Shown here piece by piece: positions 52,501 through 61,375 of a DNA stretch of 64,000 bases. Each line of letters begins with the position of its first letter. Position 1 is the first letter of the stretch. The stretch is from Lumbricus rubellus (Eukaryota; Annelida; Clitellata; Crassiclitellata; Lumbricidae), in NCBI GenBank assembly GCA_945859605.1, contig OX243827.1, positions 26,739,852-26,803,851 on the forward strand, given 5' to 3'. A program made the translations under genes and the position numbers. Under the pieces are notes generated by a model, which ran no database searches, was not told the DNA's origin, and saw only the letters and a program-made list of their open reading frames with translations.

Positions 52501-55500
52501 AAACTACTTTTTTGGGAGTTTTGGTGAATTTTTTTAATAAAATCATCAATGATGCATCTTTAGAGCGAAAATGAAACATGTGGAAACACACATGTTCTTA
52601 ATTTCCTGCTTTACATCTGCCAATTTTCTGCTTTCATATTTCAAAATAATTTATTAATATGAACCACACTGAGCTGTTGCAAATATTTGTACCGTGACCA
52701 TTGTGTTTTGCCCTTCCTGTACACATTTCTGCGGGCGCCCATGGCATCAAATGTACCAAACTTTAAGCCTATAAAAAATTATCAGATTCCAGTAGCCTTT
52801 CACTTGCGCCTTTCTTACATCCAAATAAAAACCAATGTTTCGATATCCGTGTTTGGCGCTTCATGTGATATTTTAATTTTCATTTCTGACTTCCAAACCA
52901 ACCGAGGACTTCGCATTTTAGGGCAGCTAACTTTTTACTCTGATTTATTAATAACACATTCACGCAGGGAAATGTAACATGCGTAACTTGTAAAATCTTG
53001 AAACATAGTATGAGCTAGTTCGTCTTCTTTTTCTTTGGTTCTCTGCCGTCAGGCAGGTTCATACACATGTATGTCCAATGACGCCACGCATATCTGTTCT
53101 GTCTTTAGCCCTCTGTAACCGTCCTTTGTCATCATCCAGTCCAGTAGCATTGTTCTTGGTCTTCCTCTTGGCTTTTCCCCCTCCATTCTTCCTTCCATTA
53201 TATCTCGTACTATGATGTCACTCCTCATGATGTGGCCAATCCAGTTTCTCTGTCGCCTCCGTATTGTCTCCCACCATCTGCAGAGCTGTATTAGTATTAT
53301 AATCTAACATACGAATTCGTAAATGCACCTTCGCATATGTAGCCAAGCCGGGATGTAACGTTATCAAAACAGTAGATCAGTGAATGCTGATTCTTCGATT
53401 CCACACACGCTCCGTCGTAAATCTCTGCGGCTTTATAATTTTATATAACATCAAAATTACACAAAAATGTTTGCTAGCAAATGACGATGGCGATGTATTG
53501 TTTGAAAAGTTACTTTTCAAAATTGACGGTCAGGCAGAAACCTGCGCTTGAGATTTATGTGTCATAAGCTTATAGTTATGGATCCTGTAAATATCATGCA
53601 CCATGTCGTGAAATAGCATCAAATAGGCTATGATTCTAAATGAATTTACTTGAAGCACACAATCTATCAGTGGTCTCAAACGCAAGTCATCAAGAGGACC
53701 ACATTTAGAAATTTTCAAAGGTTTGCGGGTCGCAACATAAAAATAGACTAGGGCCTATATCATGCACCAAAATTATTTACATAGATTTATATCATTACAG
53801 AATACAACAACGTAGTAGTATTATAATCCGTTATAATTTACATAATATTATAGATTTTTAATGTAGCCTAGCTCATATAGTACCGTAGGCCTACTACAAG
53901 CAAAATTGAAAACGCAGGGCCACAATACAATAAAACTGCAATTTGATAATGCCCTTATTACAAGGTTCATATAATATGCAGTTCAGAACCATTAGGCTAA
54001 GAACTACACAATAGGTAAACGTGAAAGGAAATTTTTCGGTTTAGAGCAAAAGACAATCTCGTTATTAGAGAATTAGAATGACAGAAGACGGAAGTAAAAA
54101 ATAATTATTATCCCATAGGACCGGATCTAGTAACATGAAACAATTAACAGTTCATACCAGACTTTCGAAGTGATCTTTGATTTCCTTCATTATTTCTGCG
54201 CCCAAACATGATTTCTTCCAGCTTAAGTCCTGCATCGATACCGTATCTTATTAAAAAACCGACACTGGCATAAACCAGTAGGCCTAGTTCCCATTATTAT
54301 TAGATCTATTCTAAAGGTAAGTTCATATCAATTCCAATGCGACCATCAACCATGATTGCTATTAAAACATGATTGCTATTAAAACACTCTTATCACTCTT
54401 GGTTTTGGCCGCAGATTGTGGTATTTCTCCGGCATAGCTCTCCACATTTGATAATCTATCGGGTAAAAATCCGGCGATTAAAGAACTATTGGTACTTCTC
54501 AATGAAACCAGAACAATAATACTAATGTTTAGCCTTTCTCCTTTCATCAACGGCATATTTCTTAACTTTCAATTTAACTCGTAATTTCTCCCCGCTCTCT
54601 CTGTTCATCGGAGTAGATGGTGATTAGCCTACAGCTTGAGATTCAAGGCCCTGCTCATGAAGTATCTTAATAAGCTTTCACATTAAATTTTGTCTGTCAT
54701 TGAAGCCTTGGCCATTTTAATGTCTCGTAAATTTCAATTTTGCTGTTTTAATAGCAAAATTTGAATCTGAAGAATTCTTTATTTGCAACTTCATAGTCAT
54801 CTTACCAAATGATGTCACAGTGACTTGCAGCCACGCTGATACATGTGTCTTTTCTAAATAGTAACAATAATGATTATACGGCAATATGTAGTTCATTGAC
54901 ATCAATTATTTGAGATTGTACTTAATAAAATCTTTTCTTTTTTGTTACTTTTTTACTTTTTGGATTGCTAAAAACAGTGGGTGGGCTCACTAAAAATGAT
55001 ATAACTTTTGTTCTGCTTCAAATATTTTTGATGATATTTGCCCTGAGATATGAGTTACCTTTAAGCCCGTTAAACCTATGGAATGTTTTTGCCAAGATAT
55101 TGACAAACCTCCGTAGGGTATTACTCTTTTAGAGCCGCCCTGTATTTACGCCTAGCTCTATTCTACTCCATTCTATTTACCGATTCATCAATCAATCAAA
55201 ATTATTTTTTGATCCCACAAAACGTAATTTAACAGAACATGTTATAACACAATTATAATTAAAGTTTTAGCACATTCGGCAAAGAGGTTAGGATACAGAT
55301 TAGGGAGCAATAGGCACACCAGAAGGGACAAGTCCCGCTTAGTAGGGACTTATATACCAGGTAGAAGTAGAACATGATGGCGGGGTGAGATTAATTTAAG
55401 TAAGGGAAATACACGTTATTATGTCTATAATAACAGTTATAATAGTAGAAGTTACGTAAAGATGCAGATTAAATTCTTAACTAAAACTTAACTAACAAAC

Positions 55501-55533
55501 AAACACAAAGCTGAGTTTAAGCAATGTATATTA

Positions 55534-55627
<94 letters not shown>

Positions 55628-58600
55628 ACGTGCACGTGCACGTGCACGTGCACGTGCAAGGGTTTTAAAGTGGCTAACGGATGTAACCGTACGGATGTCT
55701 TTGGGAAGACTGTTCCAGTTGGCAGGGCCCTGAACCCTAAGCGAAAACTTACGGACATTAGTTCTTGCAAACACAGATCTGAAGTCATTGTTACTTCTAG
55801 TGAAATAAGATGCGGTGCAGGATCAAAATAGGATGAGAATAATGATGGGAGGAGGTTATTGATGTATTTATACACGAAGATGCAAGTTTGGAGGAATTTG
55901 ATTTGATTAATGTCTAGAAGTTGATGTTCAAAGAATAGTGGACTCGTGTGTGAATTGGGGGAAGATTTAGTTATGACTCGTATTGTCTTTTTTGAAGGAT
56001 CTTTAGGCCTATACCTTTAAGATTGGAGTCATATGTCGAAGTCCAGATCATGCTGCAGTAAGTCAGATATGGATATATGATGGTATAATAAAGATCCCGT
56101 AGAATATGAGGGGGGAGAAGGTAGGACAGCCTACTCTTTTTATAATGCCAAGATTCTTCTTGATTTTGTTACTAATTTCAAAAATGTGTGTTTTCCATTT
56201 CAGGTGTTGATCAATGTAGACACCTAGAAATTTTGTTGAGGATACTTGAGTAATAGTAATGTTATTTAGAGCTATTTGGCTAACGTTGTTGGGGATGGAT
56301 TGTCTTGTGGAGCAAAAAATGATACAGTTGGATTTGTTTACATTAAGTGATAATTTGTTGCTTATAAACCATTCGCTAGCGGATGTTAGTTCATTGTTCA
56401 CCAGTTGTATTAAACTGTCGTATGACGTATGAGATAAGAAGACATTGGAGTCATCTGCAAACATAATGAAGTGTGGGACAGTATAGAAGAGTTTGGCAGA
56501 TCGTTAATGAATAATAACAAATAAGAGTGGACCAAGAATTTATCCTTGTGGTACTCCAAATGCAATGGGCAAATCCTAAAAATTTCTCTTACAAGGTAGT
56601 AAATCAGAAGACAGAGATTTTGCTATTCCAGTTAAATAAGAGTTAAAGTGATCAGCCATCATATTGGGGTCATGGATCATGACGCCATTTAGGCTACCTT
56701 GATTTCGAGAATAGACGTATCTATTTTATCAGTTTTGACAACGGTTTTAATTATCTGCCAAGTCTATTTTATATCTCTACTGTATTTCAAAAATTCGTTA
56801 GTGTAATATGATTGTTCAAGTTTGGTGAGTATTACTTTATAGTGATTACGATATTTCGTAAAGATAGGCCTATTTTTGTTTTCAATCGTGGGATTCTTTA
56901 TATATTTAATCTAAAGTTTTTCTTTCTTTTTTTATAGATTTTAATAGTCCCGGAGTCATCCATGGTTGAAGAAATGAATTTTTCTTAGAGACCTTCTGCG
57001 ATTTGATGGGGGATGGATTTATCATAGCAAATTTTGATATTTTTTGTGAATAAATTAAAGGCTTCATTGGTTTGTCAGGTTGTCATAAAGCGATTCTCAC
57101 AGTGCAAACTAATAATAGGCTCCCCCGGTGCTAGGAACTCTTGCAAAAGAAAAGTTTTTAAACGAACAGCAGAAATAGTAGTGCTCCAAGATAATAGCTC
57201 AGCACGAGTTAGGCCTATTAAGCTTATATAAAATAATCAGGAAGGTTATCCCACAGCAAAAGGGCTAACACAGGATAAGGCACGATGCTGTACTGTGGCA
57301 GTCGGAGACCGTTGTACGGTACTACATGCAGAAGAACATGACTTTCTAAAGAGCGGAGAGGACGTTCAGTGGTAGCTGAGATAGGCCGTGAACACATTTT
57401 GTAGATACAATACAATACAATACAATTTATTATTTATGACGCGCTTTAACAAGACAAGTCTTGCACAAAAGCGCGCGGCCTGCGATGTTAACAGTCGCTA
57501 CAGCAGACAAAGTCATCTGAAAGTAATAACGCAACCAAAAATAACACGAGTCACAAGCGAATGAACTCCGATGAAGACATAAGATTAGACCTACAGCCGA
57601 AAAGCTTCTCGTAAGTTGAGTTTAGGATCAAAATAATTATTACTGTCCCTGCTTGGTGGTCGAAGCAAAGAACAGAGAACAGCAACGAGCAAAACTATCG
57701 CAAAACACGTACCAGGTAGCACCGCAACGGTACAATCCTCGCTAGAAGACAATAAATGAAGCATAAAATCCTTCTTTCGTCTCATCGTCTCATTCGTGTA
57801 GTATGCGAGTCCGGTAATTTTGAATCGCAATCTGGGGTATATGATGGTATTGTGATCAAACCGGGCATCCCTTGTGGAAGACGAAGTAGACCCGTCCAAT
57901 GATGAACGCCTGATATAGATCTATGCTTAATTTTATGTAATTTTTATTTGTATTGAGTTTTAAAAACTATTTGAACGTTTACGAATAAACGATGAGATTA
58001 TAAAATGATGATTCTGGTGTTTTATTTCAAAGTTAACTCGCAACACAGAGGACTTACCATTTGATACCATTGGGTGACCATTGACCCATGACCATTTCCG
58101 ACTTTCACTTGCCGAGAGCTTTCGTGCGTTGATGACGATTGTCTCATTCGCTAATACTTCTCTTCCTATGAAAATGTCGACAGTTCTCTGGTTTTCCAGG
58201 CTGTTAATGACCATCAAAGAGGAACCTGGAACATTCACGTTGCAAAATTTACTTGCTTTTTTGAAAGGCTGACGCACTGGGCGACTGTTGTTAACAAGAA
58301 ATGTTGTAAAGCAAGTCTTTCCAGTACTTGTGTTGTAGCAATGTGACACGTTTATGTCGGTTTGTATGTTGCGGCATTGAGCCACTTCCAGTGACTGCCA
58401 CAAACCTACATGGACAAAAATTAGGTCAGCACTTATGACAAAAATCACAAATCAATTGCACAATGAGATCTAGTTTTAAAAATCCATACAGCGAAAAGTT
58501 GTTTTGAAGATGCTGATAGCACCTCGTCATATGATCGTTTTACTTCGCGAGCAAGCCAATCATTAGCCTATACTCAGATTCAGACTTACGATGCAAATTC

Positions 58601-59476
58601 TTTTCTCATCTGTGCCTGGAATATTGGTCTCAGCACATGACTTTGACAGAAATATCTAAGATAATTATACTTCCTTCTTATAGCCAGTTGGATGAACCCC
58701 CATATAATTTTATTGCGGATCTTATCCAGTGCATTTCAAGAAGAAAAATCGTGATTTGGTGTTGTCAGTAAGACTTTCTCTTGTTCTGGCGCTATATCGA
58801 TTCTGATTAAATTACGAAGATGATTCTTTTTCTTGTCGGTTCTCTCTGTTGGTTCTAAGCTGCCTACAGCGGAAAATGAAACTTAGAAAAAAGGAGATGT
58901 GAGCAACCAACCGTTGTTTACAGAGACCTAGAAAATCGAATCGTAATCGTGAATTTATAAAGCGAACCCTCAAAGTCGGTTACAACCTGACAGCACCAAG
59001 TCACAACAAAAAAGAATGATTTTCAAACGCTTGCGGGAAATTGGCAAAGAAGACCAAGAAGCTCATTACGGAGACTACTTGGTAACTTATTCCAGAATAT
59101 GGACCGACCATAGCGAAGCTTTTATGCAGCATGCACACATTGCACAGTGGAGGTTCGAGCCACAGGGTAAAGGAGATTTCCAACGTTGTGTAGGTCTGTT
59201 TACTCCCGGTGGAAGCGTTATAGAAGCCTGATGAAAAATGGCGCTATGACCTAAAAATGACCTAGCAACTGCTGGTTATCGAAAACTTAAAACTCCTAAC
59301 GCGCCACTAGGAAGCGAAACGCAGGACATTAGTTTATTCACGAGCGCTGATGAAGCCGGCAGATAGGTAGGCCTACATTACTTGCACAATACAAATAGTT
59401 CCTTGTAGCTAAAATATGAGATACATGAACATGTTCACCTACCAGCGAGAAGGCTTACAAACAGCAACCGAAACAT
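37688..59476 (-). CDS. Receptor paralog 4: dual-CTLD receptor with the longest stalk and tail, damaged splice sites
   Basis: Exons: 59443-59476, 58058-58405, 53329-53430 (damaged), 51832-52035, 50917-51087, 49185-49646, 48735-48843 and 37688-38177. If all are used the frame gives 639 residues; skipping the third, symmetrical exon gives 605. CTLD1 is about 12-161, CTLD2 162-286, Ser/Thr-rich stalk 287-440, membrane segment 441-476 ending RKRK, tail 477-639. Tail motifs: EYAAV, IYADL, IYASV, IYSEP, EYAEP, YYNI, VYSLA and a last IYSEP. Two ancestral acceptors (third and fourth exons) have changed and probably moved. The third intron region is about 4.6 kb, and the last intron holds the 10-kb Polinton. 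Still plausible as a gene, perhaps with altered splicing; a decaying gene is possible. Confidence 0.7.
38447..38452. repeat. Left target-site duplication of the Polinton
   Basis: TTTGGT, identical to 48570-48575 on the other side of the element. Six base pairs is the length expected for Polintons. Confidence 0.9.
38453..39138 (+). repeat. Left terminal inverted repeat of the Polinton
   Basis: 686 bp matching 47884-48569 in reverse complement. I saw one mismatch, C at 39059 versus A in the other copy. The outer end has two near-identical 24-25 bp units with GACTGTTGTAACTGAAACAA. The middle has three related units with CACCCACCAACGCTTGCGG. Reading frames inside it are mirrored in both repeats and not treated as genes. 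Confidence 0.95.
39216..39926 (+). CDS. Polinton-borne protein with two PC4-like single-stranded-DNA-binding domains
   Basis: Two exons, 39216-39263 and 39405-39926, with donor GTGAGT and acceptor TTGTAG in phase 0, giving about 189 residues. The first domain shows NGRYLTAAIFKDEIMVHIRE followed by the PTKKGASF block and a Trp-containing helix, the arrangement of PC4/p15 transcriptional coactivators. A second, more diverged repeat follows: GGRYYVSINNQFKCVNIRRY, then RPTRSGIALRLEEWDLLL. PC4 normally has one domain and dimerises on single-stranded DNA; two in one chain suggest a built-in dimer. The C-terminus has CKLC. A role in element replication or transcription is inferred. No assigned gene name. 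Confidence 0.7.
40040..40240. repeat. Imperfect direct repeat downstream of the PC4-like gene
   Basis: Two copies about 130 bp apart of a segment ending AAAAAATATTTTTGTCACG, preceded by similar GTCAATTTATAAAATTT-like text. Confidence 0.5.
40318..40580 (+). repeat. Full-length tRNA-derived SINE inside the Polinton
   Basis: A box in GGCGCGGTGGTGTAGTGG, B box GAGGTTCGAATCC, body GGACCTTGGGCAAGTCCTTC, core AACTCCGATGCAGTGTCCGC and 3' GGGAGCGCTTCTGAGTAG. The usual 3' hairpin is replaced by a (GA)n run at 40493-40530. It inserted after, or was carried with, the Polinton. Confidence 0.85.
40581..42573. other. Polinton interior with no recognised gene
   Basis: No integrase, ATPase, protease or capsid motif seen in either strand. 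A plus frame at 41419-41676 (85 codons from a GTG, including HNEKRWNKHRDRFHHVLR) and a minus frame at 41629-41928 overlap; neither has a known domain. 42320-42390 has two copies of a 35-bp unit containing GACGTTCGACAATCTTxCCA. Confidence 0.5.
42574..45885 (-). pseudogene. Polymerase exon 8: exonuclease and polymerase domains with internal frameshift
   Basis: Begins after acceptor TTTTAG with the residues VKWYIASDFAFER. Open to a stop at 43140. The downstream frame starts with an overlapping ATGA at 43143 and carries LLFTDTDSLCYHI, then runs to 42574. No intron signals flank the switch and no classic slippery heptamer is present, so a small deletion is the simplest explanation. Confidence 0.85.
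46000..46318 (-). CDS. Polymerase exon 7: cysteine-rich zinc-binding segment
   Basis: Pairs CRYC, CQIC, CSMC and CITC give eight cysteines, suggesting two zinc sites, followed by an Arg/Ser-rich stretch. Acceptor TTTTAAG, donor GTATGT. Confidence 0.8.
46476..46613 (-). CDS. Polymerase exon 6: charged linker with basic patch
   Basis: Reads EARRLERGKAPAPKRRVEED then an acidic and Ser-rich stretch. PKRR could act as a nuclear localisation signal. Acceptor TTCCAG, donor GTAAGC. Confidence 0.75.
46740..46859 (-). CDS. Polymerase exon 5: acidic repeat
   Basis: Reads GIISDSELQSATDELDRRWG then LRSDEELSRQQ. Acceptor CTATAG, donor GTACGA, phase 1. Confidence 0.75.
   Translation of the reverse strand: MLSMESYPILNFNQPRTNWIVVGVSDRMKNYHDNKILRI
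47008..47106 (-). CDS. Polymerase exon 4: acidic repeat
   Basis: 99 nt. Reads TDSSDDELLQNATSYEQEEA then SKLDRGKTL. Acceptor TTCAG, donor GTGAGT. Confidence 0.75.
   Translation of the reverse strand, partial: YGEIPIHRMTNCCRMQHPTSRKKLRNWIVEKP
47228..47326 (-). CDS. Polymerase exon 3: acidic repeat
   Basis: 99 nt, the same length as exon 4 and clearly related: AESSDDELLRITTNIEQHEA then KKLDPAQTL. Acceptor TTCAG, donor GTAATT. Confidence 0.75.
47513..47635 (-). CDS. Polymerase exon 2: acidic segment
   Basis: Reads TDDFITDSQFDELFRFCAPI then a Glu/Asp-rich end. Acceptor TATAG, donor GTATTT. Confidence 0.7.
47730..47748 (-). CDS. Polymerase exon 1: start codon
   Basis: MDNMDF then a split Tyr codon at donor GTAAGT. 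It lies 136 bp inside the right terminal repeat, leaving a short promoter region between. Confidence 0.6.
47884..48569 (-). repeat. Right terminal inverted repeat of the Polinton
   Basis: Reverse complement of 38453-39138 over 686 bp with one visible difference. Ends CAACTACT next to the duplication TTTGGT. Confidence 0.95.
48570..48575. repeat. Right target-site duplication of the Polinton
   Basis: TTTGGT, identical to 38447-38452. Confidence 0.9.
48735..48843 (-). CDS. Paralog 4 exon 7, transmembrane segment
   Basis: 109 nt between acceptor TTGTAG and donor GTAAGT. Encodes ILLTLLFVVAFIFIIIAVLL then VIRKRK. The Polinton ends 165 bp downstream. Confidence 0.85.
49185..49646 (-). CDS. Paralog 4 exon 6, long Ser/Thr-rich stalk
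   Basis: 154 codons between acceptor TTTCAG and donor GTGGTT, very rich in Ser, Thr and Pro. Much longer than in paralogs 2 (57) and 3 (96). Mucin-like spacer. Confidence 0.8.
50225..50290 (-). repeat. Short LINE-like 3' fragment
   Basis: TTCTTTAGGTTCTCTGCC matches, with small changes, the start of the fragment at 53028-53290 (CTTTGGTTCTCTGCCGTC), so probably the 3' end of the same element. Confidence 0.4.
50917..51087 (-). CDS. Paralog 4 exon 5, second half of CTLD2
   Basis: 171 nt between acceptor ATTAG and donor GTGTGT, open. Contains YTNWAGGYPDEAPDTQCICI and ends RTCSCNTSYAIVCQK. Confidence 0.85.
51832..52035 (-). CDS. Paralog 4 exon 4, first half of CTLD2, shifted acceptor
   Basis: Contains ATWYDARKECLRLGRDLASI and [17 protein letters not shown], donor GTGTGG. 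The acceptor aligned with the other copies (TTTACAG) reads TTTACG here; an AG 15 nt further in (AAATCAG) keeps phase 1 and is the likely replacement, giving 204 nt instead of 219. Confidence 0.75.
52305..52442 (-). repeat. tRNA-derived SINE, second family
   Basis: Minus strand: A-box-like TAGTGCAATGGATAACACG, B box GAGTTCGAGCC, then TTTGTAGGCTGCTATTAGCG shared with the copy at 7085-7320. In the intron upstream of exon 4 of paralog 4. Confidence 0.65.
53028..53290 (-). mobile_element. LINE 3' fragment (endonuclease/RT C-terminal region)
   Basis: The minus strand reads RRQRNWIGHIMRSDIIVRDI then KPRGRPRT, the conserved C-terminal wording of another class of non-LTR retrotransposon proteins. No reverse-transcriptase core present. 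Confidence 0.65.
53329..53430 (-). pseudogene. Paralog 4 exon 3, second half of CTLD1, damaged
   Basis: The core [22 protein letters not shown] and LGYICE is open and followed by donor GTGCAT. At the ancestral start, however, the acceptor reads TTTTG instead of TTTAG and the fourth codon is TAA. A weak AAAG at 53431-53432 could serve, in phase 1, without a pyrimidine tract. The exon is phase-symmetrical, so skipping it keeps the frame but halves CTLD1. Confidence 0.65.
53431..55530. other. Intron of paralog 4, no gene seen
   Basis: AT-rich; short frames (for example 54362-54556) have no recognisable domain. No repeat family assigned. Confidence 0.4.
55531..56575 (-). mobile_element. LINE reverse-transcriptase fragment, degraded
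   Basis: Minus strand: GVPQG followed by a stop and GPLLF (about 56530-56560), active-site FADD in MFADDSNVFLS (about 56464), SNKLSLNVNKSNCIIF and STKFLGVYIDQHLKW. Frames change towards the 3' end, which terminates in the microsatellite. The 5' limit may extend past 56700. Confidence 0.75.
55533..55660. repeat. (TG)n microsatellite with CACGTG repeats
   Basis: Long TG run followed by five tandem CACGTG-type hexamers (GCACGTGCACGTGCACGTG). Val/Cys and His/Thr frames are artefacts. Confidence 0.95.
57405..57490 (-). repeat. Retroposon 3' end with hairpin and ATTGT tail
   Basis: Minus strand: GCGCGCTTTTGTGCAAGACT, TTGTTAAAGCGCGTC, then a (TTGTA)n tail. The inverted GCGC arms resemble the 3' hairpins of the LINEs in this window. 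Confidence 0.5.
57591..57899 (-). CDS. Uncertain reading frame in an intron of paralog 4
   Basis: Open for 102 codons with a hydrophobic stretch (CFAIVLLVAVLCSLL) followed by a charged end. No recognised domain, no paralogous copy in the other three genes, and a retroposon 3' end directly downstream. It could be a retroposon remnant or chance. Confidence 0.15.
   Translation of the reverse strand: MDGSTSSSTRDARFDHNTIIYPRLRFKITGLAYYTNETMRRKKDFMLHLLSSSEDCTVAVLPGTCFAIVLLVAVLCSLLRPPSRDSNNYFDPKLNLREAFRL
58058..58405 (-). CDS. Paralog 4 exon 2, first half of CTLD1
   Basis: 348 nt between acceptor ATGTAG and donor GTAAGT, phase 1-1. Contains [44 protein letters not shown] and [11 protein letters not shown]. 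Confidence 0.9.
59443..59476 (-). CDS. Paralog 4 exon 1, signal peptide
   Basis: [12 protein letters not shown], donor GTAGGT, phase 1. Confidence 0.8.
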
Positions 59477-59670
59477 TTTTGGCAACTAAGGATTTTACCC
59501 GTTTATCAGATGAAATTGTACTGAAGACAAGTAACGATCGGCTACTTAGCAGTACCGTACTGAAATATTCGCACGTTGTTTTGAACTCATCGTCCACAGT
59601 TTTAAAGCTACTCGGTCAGCCAGATGCCACAAAAGCAATTTGAGTGACTAGGCTGATACGTCCACTGGAC

Positions 59671-59680
59671 GATTAAAATG
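59671..59680 (-). promoter_or_regulatory. TATA-like position, paralog 4
   Basis: CATTTTAATC on the minus strand about 200 bp upstream of the ATG, next to ATGTAAATTACA. It aligns with the TATAAA words of paralogs 1 and 2 but is degenerate. Confidence 0.35.
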
Positions 59681-59799
59681 TAATTTACATCTAAATTTGC
59701 ATTTCCGCGTTTTGGGTCGCGTCCTAAACTGCTTATAAAACCCAATAAAGTCGGAAATAATTGCATATAGACTGTTATTCGACTACAGTACAGGCGTAC

Positions 59800-61297
59800 T
59801 GTGATAATTGTCTTTTACGGGATGTAGCCTATACCCGCATGCCTTCAGCATCTATAGCTTAAGCAAACACTGTATGATCAATAATTGAGCATACGTATTA
59901 TGTAGCCTTTTGACTTTCGCACATGCTTAAACCGGAACTCTGCAACAGAACTGTCGTTTTTCGATGGTACCAGCCCCGAGTATTGAGAATAGAGGAGGAA
60001 GTCGCCAATCACCTGAGAAGTGTCGATAAACAACGAAATCAACGCTCATCTGAACTGCACAAACTACAGAAATATTTCTAATCACCCTGACTCTAACCCT
60101 AACCCAAAAATAATGTAGTCTGATCCCGAATCAGTTGCACCTCGAAGCCCAACGCTGAGGATCTAAAACAAAAAGTATTTACGTGCTAAAGATATGTGCT
60201 CGTTTTGTAAGATTAAGCAGCACATTATGAAGACCAAACTGTGATGCAGTAGGCCCTATCTCATCGCCGCCTATTGCACATTTTGTTTTACCATAGGTCC
60301 ATGGCATGTCTTGCATTTACGAAGGGGATTAAGCGAATTCCCGATATGAGAGCCTTACGGAAAGCTTACCCCTCTATATTCGAAGTTGAACCCTAATTAT
60401 ACTACATGTGGTGGTTCTGACTCACCAGTCACCCTCTCAACAAAATCGAAAGGAGTTTGGTTAGTTTCTTCTAAATTAGAAATAAACCATATTGTTGCTA
60501 GAGGTAAGTCACACAACCAGAATCACTTGGGCTCATATGTATGGCGGAAGGAGACAATATGAATTTCTTTAAATATTCCAATATGTCCTGCATTCCTACA
60601 AATATATGACCTATATAATATTATGTATGGAATCACTGTACGATTTCTAATATATATATATGTATAGGCCTAATATTATTTCATATAGGCCTATATGTAA
60701 TCATAATAATTATATACTAGTATATACATGTATTGTATATGAATTTGAATTCATGCCCCATGTGGAAAGTTTGTCAAACGAGTTCATGATGCCCTAAATC
60801 TTGTGTCATACGACTAGTATAATAATTATTGTACATTATGTAAATATATAAAACGTACATGTAGCCTATGCGTGCATACAATACAATATTATACATTTTA
60901 TAATTATGTGTGCGCGTAGGTTACTTTTGTAATAGGCCCCTCGTGACTTTTCATTTCTGGAAGTTACGAAACACGTGGGCCTGTAATTTATTGTCCGAAG
61001 CTGCTACAGCTGCTGAGCTGACTTCAATGTTTTATTGCCTCTATAATAACCGAATAGCGGATGTGGTATTGCATCATTACTTGCCCATTAATTAAGAAAC
61101 TAACCAGGAAGCAGTTATGAAAAATCAAAAATTTTGACTAATTCTTTTAAAATAGCATTAGTTCGAATCTTATAGATTAGAATTAGAATAGAATAACCAT
61201 TTTACTTGAACAAATTAGTTAGAAATAATTATAAGTTATCGGGATCGGAGGCTCACGACAGGATACAAAGTGAAACAAAAAATTTATTAGTTTTGTG
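59800..61297. other. Upstream flank of paralog 4 and intergenic sequence
   Basis: No gene recognised. 60640-60880 is AT-rich with TATAGGCCTATAT palindromic words. Confidence 0.4.
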
Positions 61298-61375
61298 AGG
61301 CACAATGGCCGAGTGGTTAGAGCGGTCTGTAACACGGAGGGTACGAGTTCGATCCTCGTCCTATAGGCGGGTACG
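61298..61375 (+). repeat. tRNA-derived sequence (SINE head or tRNA pseudogene)
   Basis: A-box-like TGGCCGAGTGG (61306-61316), and a T-arm with stem ACGAG/CTCGT around loop TTCGATC (B box, about 61346-61355). The flanking seven-base acceptor strands do not pair, so it is not called as a functional tRNA. Confidence 0.4.

Noticed and set aside
55524..55875. Val/Cys and His/Thr repeat proteins at the TG array
   Set aside because: Artefacts of the TG microsatellite, partly fused to a degraded LINE frame.
59016..59643. Plus-strand frames around the paralog 4 signal exon
   Set aside because: They lie antisense to the conserved signal exon and its promoter flank and show no domain.
61298..61375. 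Functional tRNA gene
   Set aside because: A- and B-box-like sequences and a T-arm are present, but the acceptor strands do not pair and no clear anticodon arm could be set.
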